DNA of 50,273 bases from Streptomyces jumonjinensis. GTDB taxonomy: Bacteria > Actinomycetota > Actinomycetes > Streptomycetales > Streptomycetaceae. Positions within the stretch are counted from its first letter, which is position 1; every line of letters starts with the position of its first letter. Positions 8,260-16,428 of the stretch are shown piece after piece. Below the pieces are notes generated by a model. That model did no database searches, was not told where the DNA came from, and saw nothing but the letters and a program-made list of their open reading frames with translations. Location: the NCBI RefSeq assembly GCF_009600885.1, contig NZ_VCLA01000057.1, positions 1-50,273 of the forward strand, given 5' to 3'. The translations under genes and the position numbers were made by a program.

Positions 8260-9429
8260 GTTCGATGAAAAGGTCTTCAACGACGTTGCCGGAATGTACA
8301 TCCGGGACATCGCCAAGGCCAAGTACCTAGGCCACCTCACCGCCCTGTTCGAGCACGACCGGGACGCCTACGACGACACCACGTATGCCCGGATGCAGCT
8401 CTTTCAGCGGGCTGCGTGGCACCGAGCCGACGAACAAGCCAAGATCCTGGCCGCACCCGGTAACACCGACCTCGGCGAGCCGGATGACTGGGACGAGTCC
8501 GAGGTCATCGAACGCGACTTCACCGGCTCCGGCCTGTTCATTCAGCCGGGGTGGCTGTCGCTCGTGATCGGTGACTACGAGTCGGCTAAGACTATGGTGT
8601 TCCTGTGGGCGGCTGCCGACCGACTCCGCCGAGGTGAGACGGTCATCTTCATTGACGAGGAGTCGCCGACGGATCAGACGTTCGACAAGTTGTCGGCCTT
8701 CCAGCTCACGCCGGAACAGCGTGCCGGATTCAAACGGTACGGCCACCGTGGATGGAACCTCGCCGCACACCCGGAGATGCTCGACAAGCTCATTGAGCCA
8801 CACCCGGAGGCTACCCACGTCGGTGCCGACTCGGTTTCCCGGTTAATGAGCAACTCAGGCTTGGAAGACGACAACGCGGGTGCGATGCGGTCGTGGACCA
8901 ACATCGAGCAATTCCTGTCGCGGAATCCGAACGTCGGCTTTACCTGATCGACCACCAGGGCATGAACGGCGGGAGCCACGCCCGGGGCGCGTCCGTCAAG
9001 GCTCAACAGAGCAGCATTGCCATCCGGCTGACGACGAAGAAGAAGTTCACCAAATCTGAGGACGGACAGCTCACGGCGTCAGTGCTCAAGCACCGAAACG
9101 GCCTGAGCACCGGGCACACGTTCCAGGTGGACGTCACGACCACCGCTCCCGGTCCGCTCGAAATGCACTGGACCGACAAGGGCGCGTCGAAGACCGAGCT
9201 CAAGTCAGACGTTCCCGGGGGCGACTGGGGACTGCTTGAGTTCAAGCTCATGACCCACATCAAAGCTGCCCAGGGCGCGTGGGTCGGGAAGCCGGAACTC
9301 GACCGGACCTCGGGCAAGGACCGATCGACGGTCACGCGGTCTGTGGCAAAGCTCATCGATTCCGGACGGGTCGAGGAAGACCCCGACTGGAAGGCCGGAC
9401 AGCCCAAGCGGTACCGGCAGACGACTTGA
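8260..9429 (+). pseudogene. RepA-like AAA ATPase of a plasmid or phage, frameshifted
   Basis: The first part shows a P-loop-like LVIGDYESAKTMVFLWAA and a Walker B-like ETVIFIDEESPTD, as in RepA/AAA_25 replication ATPases. At about 8946 the frame meets TGA after NPNVGFT. The expected continuation LIDHQGMNGGSHARG lies in the neighbouring frame; one missing C in ACC-CTG explains it. The second part ends with a winged-helix-like region (TSGKDRSTVTRSVAKLIDSG) at 9429. A TTA codon (8844) and more A/T at third positions set it apart from neighbouring chromosomal genes. No convincing start remains, as the 5' end abuts the integrase remnant. Non-functional remnant of a mobile element. Confidence 0.7.
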
Positions 9430-9433
9430 GCCC

Positions 9434-9469
9434 GGGGGGTGTGCACGCACACCCTCGTGCACACCCCCC
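9434..9469. terminator. Perfect 13-bp inverted repeat near the island's right end
   Basis: GGGGGGTGTGCAC at 9434-9446 pairs with GTGCACACCCCCC at 9457-9469 around a 10-base loop. It follows the RepA-like stop by 4 bp and lies about 25 bp before the point where pnkp resumes. It may be a terminator for the remnant gene or part of the element's end. Confidence 0.6.
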
Positions 9470-9487
9470 CGCACACCACAGCGTCCC

Positions 9488-10252
9488 GGCCAGCTGATGC
9501 CCTGGTCGCTGAAGGCGTCCGGGCTGCTGCGCTCGCAGTACGCGTCGGTCGGCGCCGCCGCGCGGGCCGTCCTCCCGGAGGCCGCGGCGGCGCTCGAAGC
9601 GGCGGCGGCGCGCGGTGTCGCGACCGGCGGGCTGCTCACGGCACACCGTGAGCGGGCGGTCGCCGCCACGGCCTTCACCGAGGCGTACCGGCGTTACTGC
9701 TGGCCGACCGAGGGGCTGGCCGGGGTGCGGCTCGCGCCGTTTCGGATACTCGCCGCGACGGGACGGTCGCTGGCGGCGGCGGTGCCTCATGACGAACAGC
9801 TGGCCTGGCTGGACCGGCTGGTGGAGCACGATCCCACCGGGCTGCTGTGGACCACCCGGCGGCTGGCGGTCGACACCGGCGACGAGAGCTCGGTCGCGGC
9901 CGGGGTCGACTGGTGGCTGGAGATGACCGGCCGGGGCGGCGAGGGCATGGTCGTCAAACCGGTCCAGGCACTGGCCCGCGATCCGAAGGGGCGGCTGGTC
10001 CAGCCGGGCGTCAAGGTCCGCGGCCGGGAGTATCTGCGGATCGTCTACGGCCCGGAGTACACCCGTCCGGAGAATCTGGAGCGGCTGCGCAACCGGGCCC
10101 TCGGCCATAAGCGGTCGCTGGCGCTGCGGGAGTACGCGCTCGGTCTGGAAGCGCTGGACCGGCTGGCGGACGGGGAGCCCCTGTGGCGGGTCCACGAGGC
10201 GGTCTTCGCGGTGCTGGCCCTGGAGTCGGAACCGGTCGACCCACGGCTCTGA
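9488..10252 (+). pseudogene. pnkp: Pnkp 3' fragment (C-terminal ligase region)
   Basis: From LMPWSLKASGLLRSQYA to the C-terminal ESEPVDPRL this matches the C-terminal adenylyltransferase (ligase) part of bacterial Pnkp. It retains GGEGMVVKP (nucleotidyltransferase motif IV), GVKVRGREYLRIVYGPEY, and the closing HKRSLALREYALGLEAL helix. The lysine that receives AMP (motif I), the phosphatase and the kinase are missing. An ATG at 9497 could start translation of 251 residues, but it corresponds to an internal methionine of the intact enzyme and has no clear ribosome site. The sequence is well preserved apart from the deletion, so the loss looks recent. A short, non-ligating product is the most that could be made. 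Confidence 0.85.
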
Positions 10253-10281
10253 CCGGTGTGGCGCAGGGGGTGTCAGGGGCT

Positions 10282-10325
10282 GTCAGGGCGTACGGGAGCC
10301 GGCCGAGGCTCCCGTACACCCTGAC
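10282..10325. terminator. Long hairpin downstream of the pnkp remnant
   Basis: The arm at 10282-10300 (GTCAGGGCGTACGGGAGCC) pairs with 10307-10325 with a single mismatch around a 6-base loop. It follows the pnkp stop by 29 bp and probably ends the old hen1-pnkp transcript. Confidence 0.75.
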
Positions 10326-10365
10326 CGCGCGGGGCACCCGGACCCGGTCCGGGCACCCCGCGCGG
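10325..10365. terminator. Second tandem hairpin before arcA
   Basis: CCGCGCGGGG (10325-10334) pairs with 10356-10365, and inside it CCCGGAC (10337-10343) pairs with GTCCGGG (10347-10353). It directly abuts the preceding hairpin, giving a double terminator that insulates arcA. Confidence 0.7.
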
Positions 10366-10453
10366 TGTACGGAGCGGTCCGGCGCGGGATACGAGAGAAG
10401 AGGCTCTCGCCGTTCGCCGAGTGAACCGCGCACCGCGCGGTGAGGATGGGGAC

Positions 10454-11686
10454 ATGGGATTCCACGTCGACTCCGAGACCGGCCGGCTGCGCCGGGTCAT
10501 ACTGCACCGGCCCGATCTGGAGCTGAAGCGGCTCACCCCGAGCAATAAGGACACCCTGCTCTTCGACGATGTGCTCTGGGTCCGGCGGGCCCGTCAGGAG
10601 CACGACGGGTTCGCGGACGTGCTGCGCGACCGGGGGGTGGAGGTGCATCTCTTCGGCGATCTGCTGCGTGAGTCGCTGGAGGTCCCGGAGGCCAGAAAGC
10701 TCGTCCTGGACCGGGTCTTCGACGAGAAGGAGTACGGCCCGCTCGCCACCGACCACCTCAGAAGCGCCTTCGACGAGCTGCCCACCGCCGAGCTGGTCGG
10801 GGCGCTGGTCGGCGGGATGACCAAGCGGGAGTTCCTCGCCGGCCACCCCGAGCCGACGTCCGTCCGCTTCCATGTGATGGACCTGGACGACTTTCTGCTC
10901 GATCCGCTGCCCAACCATCTCTTCACCCGGGACACCTCCGCCTGGATCTACGACGGGGTCTCCATCAACGCCATGCGCTGGCCCGCCCGGCAGCGCGAGA
11001 CCGTCCACTTCGAAGCGATCTACAAGCACCATCCGCTCTTCACCGGCCCGCGAGCGGGCGACTTCCACCACTGGTCCGAGGGGCAGGACGACTATCCGTC
11101 CACCATCGAGGGCGGCGATGTGCTGGTGATCGGCAATGGCGCGGTGCTCATCGGGATGAGCGAGCGCACCACCCCGCAGGCGGTGGAGATGCTGGCCCGA
11201 GGGTTGTTCGCGGCCGGTTCGGCGCGCACGATCGTGGCGCTGGACATGCCGAAGCGCCGGGCGTTCATGCATCTGGACACGGTGATGACGATGGTCGGCG
11301 GGGATGTCTTCACCCAGTACGCGGGGCTGGGCATGCTCCGCTCGTACACCATCGAGCCCGCCGAGGGCGCCCAGGGGCTCAAGGTGAGCGATCACCCGCC
11401 CGAGCAGATGCACAGCGCGATCGCCGCCGCGCTGGGGCTCCAGGAGATCCGGGTGCTGACCGCGACCCAGGATGTGCACTCGGCGGAGCGTGAGCAGTGG
11501 GACGACGGCTGCAATGTGCTGGCGGTCGAGCCGGGCGTTGTGGTGGCGTATGAGCGTAATGTCACTACCAATACGCATCTGCGGAAACAGGGCATCGAGG
11601 TGATCGAGATTCCCGGGAGCGAGCTGGGGCGGGGGCGGGGCGGCCCGCGCTGTATGAGCTGCCCGGTGGAGCGCGACGCGGTGTGA
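10454..11686 (+). CDS. arcA: Arginine deiminase
   Basis: The 410-residue product has the arginine deiminase signature set: [18 protein letters not shown] at the N-terminus, [18 protein letters not shown], the catalytic histidine in FMHLDTV, and the nucleophilic cysteine near the end in [11 protein letters not shown]. The enzyme hydrolyses arginine to citrulline and ammonia in the cytoplasm, the first step of the arginine deiminase pathway. The start at 10454 is chosen over an upstream ATG at 10421 because GAGGA lies 7-8 bp before it and because family members begin near FHVDSE. arcB follows on the same strand after 214 bp. No carbamate kinase or arginine/ornithine antiporter is in the window. 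Length is normal. Confidence 0.95.
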   Translation: MGFHVDSETGRLRRVILHRPDLELKRLTPSNKDTLLFDDVLWVRRARQEHDGFADVLRDRGVEVHLFGDLLRESLEVPEARKLVLDRVFDEKEYGPLATDHLRSAFDELPTAELVGALVGGMTKREFLAGHPEPTSVRFHVMDLDDFLLDPLPNHLFTRDTSAWIYDGVSINAMRWPARQRETVHFEAIYKHHPLFTGPRAGDFHHWSEGQDDYPSTIEGGDVLVIGNGAVLIGMSERTTPQAVEMLARGLFAAGSARTIVALDMPKRRAFMHLDTVMTMVGGDVFTQYAGLGMLRSYTIEPAEGAQGLKVSDHPPEQMHSAIAAALGLQEIRVLTATQDVHSAEREQWDDGCNVLAVEPGVVVAYERNVTTNTHLRKQGIEVIEIPGSELGRGRGGPRCMSCPVERDAV

Positions 11687-11691
11687 CGCCT

Positions 11692-11796
11692 CACGGCTCC
11701 GCCGCCGGGCGATGGCGTGCCCGGTGGAGTGCCACGGCTCCGCCGCCGGACGGTGATGCGCCAGGGAAGCGTGGCGCGGCGCGGTGCCACGGCTCC
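11692..11796 (+). repeat. Direct repeats copying the arcA 3' end
   Basis: CACGGCTCCGCCGCCGG occurs at 11692 and 11733, and a partial CACGGCTCC at 11788. GCCCGGTGGAG also occurs both inside the last arcA codons (about 11661) and after the stop (about 11719). The 214-bp gap before arcB thus contains imperfect duplicates of the arcA end. An AT-rich stretch with a TATAGA hexamer at 11855-11860 could be the arcB promoter, but the -35 spacing is not convincing. Confidence 0.6.
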
Positions 11797-11900
11797 CTGT
11801 CGCCGGCCGGTGACATATGCCAAGGGAATTCATGTATACCGATGCGAGCGCTCGTATAGACTTCCATGGTCCCCGCATTCGCGACGCAGGAGCAGTCACC

Positions 11901-12920
11901 ATGGCGATACATCTCGAAGGCCGCCACTTCCTCAAGGAGCTGGACTTCACGCCCGAGGAGTTCCGCGGTCTGATCGATCTCGCCGCCGAGCTGAAGGCCG
12001 CCAAGCGCGGGGGTGCCGAGGTGCCGCGGCTGCGGGGGAAGAACATCGCGCTGATCTTCGAGAAGGCGTCCACCCGGACCCGCTGCGCCTTCGAGGTCGC
12101 CGCGGCCGACCAGGGGGCCTCGACCACGTACATAGACCCGGCCGGCTCGCACATCGGCCGTAAGGAGTCCGCGAAGGACACCGCCCGGGTGCTCGGCCGG
12201 ATGTTCGACGCGATCGAGTTCCGGGGCGACGCCCAGGCCACGGTCGAGCAGCTGGCCGAGTTCGCCGGAGTGCCGGTCTACAACGGGCTCACCGACGACT
12301 GGCACCCCACACAGATGCTCGCCGATGTGCTCACCATGACCGAGCACACCGACAAGCCCATGAACGAGATCGTCTTCGCCTATCTCGGCGACGCGCGCTT
12401 CAACATGGGCAACTCCTATCTGATCACCGGGGCGCTGCTCGGCATGGACGTGCGGATCGCCGCGCCCCGGGCGTACTGGCCCGCCGAGGAGTTCGTCGGC
12501 CAGGCGCGGCGGCTCGCCGACTCCACCGGCGCGCGGATCACCCTCACCGAGGAGGTGGCGGACGCCGTTCGGGGAGCGGACTTCGTCGCCACCGACGTCT
12601 GGGTGTCGATGGGCGAGCCCCAGGAGGTCTGGGACGAGCGGATCAAGGCGCTGCTGCCGTACGCCGTGACCATGGACGTGCTGCGGGCCACGGGCAACCC
12701 CGGGGTGAAGTTCCTGCACTGCCTGCCCGCCTTCCACGACCTCGACACCAGCGTGGCGCGGGGCATCCACGGGCGGTACGGGCTGACCGAGCTGGAGGTC
12801 ACGGACGAGGTCTTCGAGTCGGAGCACTCGGTGGTCTTCGACGAGGCCGAGAACCGGCTGCACACGATCAAGGCGGTGATGGTCGCGACCCTCGCGCCGG
12901 CCCTCACCCCGGCCGGGTGA
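11901..12920 (+). CDS. arcB: Ornithine carbamoyltransferase
   Basis: The 339-residue product has the carbamoyl-phosphate motif STRTRCAFE, the FNMGNS segment and the ornithine-binding HCLPAFHD motif of ornithine carbamoyltransferases. It interconverts ornithine plus carbamoyl phosphate and citrulline plus phosphate. Its position after arcA argues for the catabolic ArcB role, phosphorolysis of citrulline, but the protein class also covers anabolic ArgF, which sequence alone does not separate. AGGAG at 11888-11892 supports the ATG at 11901; an upstream in-frame start at 11817 has no such site. The C-terminus LTPAG is encoded by bases that are repeated several times downstream. Confidence 0.93.
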   Translation: MAIHLEGRHFLKELDFTPEEFRGLIDLAAELKAAKRGGAEVPRLRGKNIALIFEKASTRTRCAFEVAAADQGASTTYIDPAGSHIGRKESAKDTARVLGRMFDAIEFRGDAQATVEQLAEFAGVPVYNGLTDDWHPTQMLADVLTMTEHTDKPMNEIVFAYLGDARFNMGNSYLITGALLGMDVRIAAPRAYWPAEEFVGQARRLADSTGARITLTEEVADAVRGADFVATDVWVSMGEPQEVWDERIKALLPYAVTMDVLRATGNPGVKFLHCLPAFHDLDTSVARGIHGRYGLTELEVTDEVFESEHSVVFDEAENRLHTIKAVMVATLAPALTPAG

Positions 12921-13076
12921 CGGCTCCCGGGCCGCTCCTCACGTCAGCCGGGTGACGGCACCCGCGCCGCCCCTCACGTCAGCTGGGTGACGGCTCCCGG
13001 GTCGCCTCTCACGTCAGTCGGGGGACGGCTCCCGCGCCGCGCCTCACCCCGGCCGGGTGACGGCTCCCGCACGCGG
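12912..13076 (+). repeat. Tandem 35-bp repeat array beginning inside arcB
   Basis: Units start at 12912, 12947, 12982, 13017 and 13052 with an exact 35-bp period. They share a core of GCCGGGTGACGGCTCCCG, then CTCACGTCA with small variations. The first unit begins in the last arcB codons, so the array repeats the stop-codon region of arcB. The fifth unit is truncated. The array fills most of the 263-bp gap before the enoyl-CoA hydratase. Confidence 0.85.
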
Positions 13077-13079
13077 AGG

Positions 13080-13126
13080 TGACCGCCGTATCGCGTACTC
13101 GTGACGGCGGTCACATACAAGTGATA
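13080..13126 (+). promoter_or_regulatory. Candidate operator of the PaaX-type regulator, site A
   Basis: Three nested symmetries lie about 60 bp upstream of the enoyl-CoA hydratase start: TGACCGCCGT (13080-13089) with ACGGCGGTCA (13104-13113); the dodecamer TGACGGCGGTCA (13102-13113, TGAC-N4-GTCA); and flanks TATCG and TGATA each exactly 8 bp from that dodecamer. The same layout recurs at 18970-19005. Confidence 0.6.
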
Positions 13127-13183
13127 ACTTCAGGGGACAGGCAGAGGCAGGCGGCAGACCGCCGGCCGAGGGAGGCCCGTCCC

Positions 13184-14011
13184 ATGAGCCCGTTCCCCAG
13201 CTCCGCTCCCCGCACCGAGCGATGGCACCATCTGCGGTTCACCGCCCACGACGGCGTCGCCACCGTGACCCTCGCCCGCCCCGAGAAGCTCAACGCGCTC
13301 ACCTTCGGCGCCTACGCCGATCTCCGTGATCTCCTCGCCGAGCTGGCGCGGGAGCGGTCCGTCCGGGCGCTGGTGCTCGGCGGCGAGGGCCGCGGATTCT
13401 GCTCGGGCGGCGACGTCGACGAGATCATCGGCGCCACCCTCGCCATGGACACCGCCCAGCTGCTCGACTTCAACCGGATGACCGGGCAGGTCGTCCGGGC
13501 GATCCGCGAATGCCCCTTCCCGGTGATCGCGGCCGTGCACGGCGTCGCGGCCGGTGCGGGCGCGGTGCTCGCGCTGGCCGCGGACTTCCGGATCGCCGAC
13601 CCGACCGCCCGGTTCGCCTTTCTCTTCACCCGGGTCGGGCTCTCCGGCGGCGACATGGGCGCGGCCTATCTGCTGCCGAGAGTCGTCGGCCTCGGCCACG
13701 CCACCCGGCTGCTGATGCTCGGCGAGCCGGTCCGCGCGCCGGAGGCCGAGCGGATCGGCCTGATCAGCGAGCTGACGGACGAGGGCGCCGCCGACGGCCG
13801 CGCGGCGGAGCTGGCCCGGGCGCTCGCCGACGGCCCGGCCCTGGCGTACGCCCAGACGAAGGCCCTGCTCACCGCGGAGCTCGATATGCCGCTCGCCGCC
13901 TCGGTGGAGCTGGACGCCGCCACCCAGGCGCTGCTGATGACCGGAGCGGACTACGCCGAGTTCCACGCGGCCTTCACGGAGAAGCGCCCGCCGAAGTGGC
14001 GGGGCCGATGA
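13184..14011 (+). CDS. Enoyl-CoA hydratase/isomerase family protein
   Basis: The 275-residue product has crotonase-fold hallmarks: ATVTLARPEKLNALT, the oxyanion-hole loops GRGFCSGGD and GVAAGAGAVLALAADFRIA, and a VGLSGGDMGAAYLLPR active-site segment. Members hydrate or isomerise enoyl-CoA esters. The stop overlaps the next ATG by four bases (ATGA at 14008-14011), so it is translationally coupled to the flavin monooxygenase/reductase. In this setting it probably acts on the dearomatised ring after the monooxygenase/reductase step. The ATG at 13184 follows GAGGGAGG; an upstream in-frame start at 13079 would run through the candidate operator. Family certain, exact reaction inferred. Confidence 0.88.
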   Translation: MSPFPSSAPRTERWHHLRFTAHDGVATVTLARPEKLNALTFGAYADLRDLLAELARERSVRALVLGGEGRGFCSGGDVDEIIGATLAMDTAQLLDFNRMTGQVVRAIRECPFPVIAAVHGVAAGAGAVLALAADFRIADPTARFAFLFTRVGLSGGDMGAAYLLPRVVGLGHATRLLMLGEPVRAPEAERIGLISELTDEGAADGRAAELARALADGPALAYAQTKALLTAELDMPLAASVELDAATQALLMTGADYAEFHAAFTEKRPPKWRGR

Positions 14012-16326
14012 CACCCGGCCCCCCGCGCCGGGCGCTCAGGGTCGCCGTCATCGGCGGCGGCCCCGGCGGCCTCTACGCCGCCGCCCTCCTCAAACGGCTC
14101 GACCCCCGGCGCGAGATCACCGTCTGGGAGCGGAACGCCCCCGACGAGACCTTCGGCTTCGGCGTCGTCCTCTCCGATGAGACCCTCGGCGGCATCGAGC
14201 AGGCCGACCCCGTCGTCCACCAGGCCCTCCAGAAGGAGTTCGTCCGCTGGGACGGCATCGACATCGTCCACCGCGGCCGTACCCTCACCTCCGGCGGCCA
14301 CGGCTTCGCCGCCCTCGGCCGCCGGCGGCTGCTGCGGATACTCCACGCCCGCTGCACCGCCCTCGGCGTACGGCTCCGCTTCCGCACCCCCGCCCCGCCC
14401 GCCGCCGAACTCGCCCGCACCCATGATCTGGTGATCGCCGCCGACGGCGTGGGCAGCCTCACCCGGGAGACCCACGCCGACGTCTTCCGCCCCCGGATCA
14501 CCTTCCACCGCTGCCGCTACATCTGGCTCGCCGCCGACTTCGCCTTCGACGCCTTCCGGTTCGAGACCGCCGAGACCGAGCACGGGGTGATGCAGCTCCA
14601 CGGCTACCCCTACGCCGCGGACTCCAGCACCGTCATCGTCGAGATGCGGGAGGAGGTCTGGCGGGCCGCCGGTCTCGACACCCCCCGCCCGCCCCGCGCC
14701 CACGACCACGACCCGATGGAGTCCGTCCACCGCTGCGCCAGGATCTTCGCCGACGCCCTCGGCGGACGCCCCCTCCATGGCAACGCCTCCGACTGGAACG
14801 CGTTCCGCACCGTGGTCAACGGCCGCTGGTCCCACGGCCGTACGGTGCTGCTCGGCGACGCCGCCCACACCGCCCACTTCTCCATAGGCTCCGGCACCAA
14901 GCTCGCCGTCGAGGACGCGCTCGCCCTCGCCGCCTGCGTCGAGGAGCAGCCCACCGTCGAGGACGCCCTCGCCGCCTACGAGGCCGAGCGGCGGCCGGTG
15001 GTCGAGTCGACACAGCGCGCGGCATCGGCCAGTCTGCGCTGGTTCGAGGAGCTGGCCCGCTTCGTCGACCAGCCGCCCCGGCAGTTCGCCTTCAACCTTC
15101 TCACCCGCAGCCGCCGGGTCACCCACGACAATCTGCGGCTGCGCGACTCCGCCTTCACCGACGCCGTCGAACGGGACTTCGGCTGTCCGCCCGCCACACC
15201 CCCGATGTTCACCCCCTTCCGGCTGCGCGGTCTGGAGCTGCGGAACCGGGTCGTCGTCTCGGCCATGGACATGTACCGCGCCGAGGACGGCGTCCCCGGG
15301 GACTTCCATCTCGTCCATCTGGGCACACGGGCGCTCGGCGGGGCCGCCCTGGTGATGACCGAGATGGTGTGCGTCAGCGCGGAGGGGCGCATCAGCCCCG
15401 CCTGCACCGGCCTCTACACCGACGCGCAGGCCGCCGCCTGGCGGCGGATCACCGACTTCGTCCACACCGAGTCGCCCGGCGCGGCCATCGGCGTCCAGAT
15501 CGGCCACTCCGGCCGGAAGGGCTCCACCCGGGTGATGTGGGAGGGCATGGACGATCCGCTGCCCGAGGGGAACTGGCCGCTGTGGGCCGCCTCACCGCTG
15601 CCGTACCGGCCGGGGATCAGCCAGACGCCGCGGGCCCTGGACGCCGCGGGGCTCGACGCCGTCCGCGCGGAGTTCGCCGCGGCGGCCCGCCGCGCCGCCG
15701 ACAGCGGATTCGACCTCCTCGAACTCCACTGCGCGCACGGCTATCTGCTCTCCGGATTCCTCTCCCCGCTCACCAACCTGCGCACCGACGCCTATGGCGG
15801 TCCGCTGGCCAATCGGCTGCGCTTCCCCCTCGAAGTCTTCGACACGGTCCGCGCGATCTGGCCCGCTGAGCGGCCCATGACCGTACGGATCTCCGCGACC
15901 GACTGGGCGCCCGGCGGCACCACGCCCGAGGAGGCGATGGACACCGCCCGCGTCTTCGTGGAGCACGGGGCCGACGCGATCGACGTCTCGACCGGGCAGG
16001 TCGTCGCCGACGAGCGGCCCGAGTTCGGCCGCTCGTACCAGACGCCGTACGCCGACCGGATCCGCAACACGCTCGGCGTCCCGGTCATCGCGGTCGGCGC
16101 GATCTCCTCCTGGGACGACGTCAACTCCCTGCTGCTGGCGGGCCGCGCCGATCTCTGCGCGCTGGCCAGGCCCCATCTGTACGACCCGCACTGGACGCTG
16201 CACGCGGCGGCGGACCAGGGGCACAGCGGGCCGGGCGCGCTCTGGCCCGCGCCGTACCGCGCGGGCAGCCGCAAACCTCCGGCGGGGCGTACGGACGCAC
16301 CCCGGCCGAGGCTCACCCTGCGCTGA
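14008..16326 (+). CDS. Bifunctional aryl-CoA monooxygenase/reductase (2-aminobenzoyl-CoA or salicylyl-CoA type)
   Basis: The 772-residue protein joins two flavoenzymes. Residues 1-380 are a class A FAD monooxygenase with GGGPGGLYAAALLKRL for FAD, the GD motif in VLLGDAAHTAHFSIGSG, and HDLVIAADGVGS. Residues about 397-760 are an old-yellow-enzyme domain with RNRVVVSAMDMY, HCAHGYLLSGFLSP and VPVIAVGAIS. This architecture is known from 2-aminobenzoyl-CoA monooxygenase/reductase and salicylyl-CoA 5-hydroxylase. The first oxygenates and reduces the ring in one protein. A ligase, acyl-CoA dehydrogenase, hydratase and RidA-like protein nearby favour the 2-aminobenzoyl-CoA role, while no gentisate dioxygenase is present to support the salicylate route. 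The start overlaps the upstream stop; a longer in-frame extension upstream is ruled out by the hydratase gene. Confidence 0.87.
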   Translation: MTPGPPRRALRVAVIGGGPGGLYAAALLKRLDPRREITVWERNAPDETFGFGVVLSDETLGGIEQADPVVHQALQKEFVRWDGIDIVHRGRTLTSGGHGFAALGRRRLLRILHARCTALGVRLRFRTPAPPAAELARTHDLVIAADGVGSLTRETHADVFRPRITFHRCRYIWLAADFAFDAFRFETAETEHGVMQLHGYPYAADSSTVIVEMREEVWRAAGLDTPRPPRAHDHDPMESVHRCARIFADALGGRPLHGNASDWNAFRTVVNGRWSHGRTVLLGDAAHTAHFSIGSGTKLAVEDALALAACVEEQPTVEDALAAYEAERRPVVESTQRAASASLRWFEELARFVDQPPRQFAFNLLTRSRRVTHDNLRLRDSAFTDAVERDFGCPPATPPMFTPFRLRGLELRNRVVVSAMDMYRAEDGVPGDFHLVHLGTRALGGAALVMTEMVCVSAEGRISPACTGLYTDAQAAAWRRITDFVHTESPGAAIGVQIGHSGRKGSTRVMWEGMDDPLPEGNWPLWAASPLPYRPGISQTPRALDAAGLDAVRAEFAAAARRAADSGFDLLELHCAHGYLLSGFLSPLTNLRTDAYGGPLANRLRFPLEVFDTVRAIWPAERPMTVRISATDWAPGGTTPEEAMDTARVFVEHGADAIDVSTGQVVADERPEFGRSYQTPYADRIRNTLGVPVIAVGAISSWDDVNSLLLAGRADLCALARPHLYDPHWTLHAAADQGHSGPGALWPAPYRAGSRKPPAGRTDAPRPRLTLR

Positions 16327-16374
16327 CGGTACGGGGGCGCTGGGCCGTACCGACGGTCCGAGGCACCGGACCGT
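16327..16374. terminator. Two hairpins between convergent genes
   Basis: CGGTACGG (16327-16334) pairs with CCGTACCG (16345-16352), and ACGGTCCG (16353-16360) pairs with CGGACCGT (16367-16374). They lie between the converging monooxygenase and PaaX-type genes and can act as a bidirectional terminator. Confidence 0.65.
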
Positions 16375-16428
16375 ACCGACCGTCCGGGCCCCGCCCCCGG
16401 GCACCGCTCCCGCCGCCCGCCCGCCCGC

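Larger units (their letters stand above)
3436..9493. mobile_element. About 6.06-kb insertion replacing the middle of pnkp
   Basis: Pnkp homology ends abruptly near 3433 and resumes near 9494 at LMPWS. Between these points lie genes with no relation to RNA repair: a small unknown gene, a terpene synthase, a 670-aa propeller protein, an integrase-partner gene with an integrase C-terminal remnant, and a frameshifted RepA-like ATPase. I could not find a direct repeat or terminal inverted repeat at the two junctions, and pnkp sequence was lost as well. It therefore looks like the decayed scar of an integrative element, not a clean transposition. The first 256 bp (3436-3691) hold no supported gene; a minus-strand open frame there is not recognisable. 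Confidence 0.75.

Noticed and set aside
10283..12241. Long minus-strand frame across arcA and arcB
   Set aside because: Both arc genes have complete motifs on the plus strand; this frame is an antisense shadow.
12912..13076. CRISPR-like array downstream of arcB
   Set aside because: The 35-bp units are directly adjacent without unique spacers.
14008..16326. Calling the two-domain flavoprotein specifically salicylyl-CoA 5-hydroxylase
   Set aside because: The architecture fits both roles; neighbours support an amino-substituted substrate and no gentisate dioxygenase is present, so the narrower name was not used.
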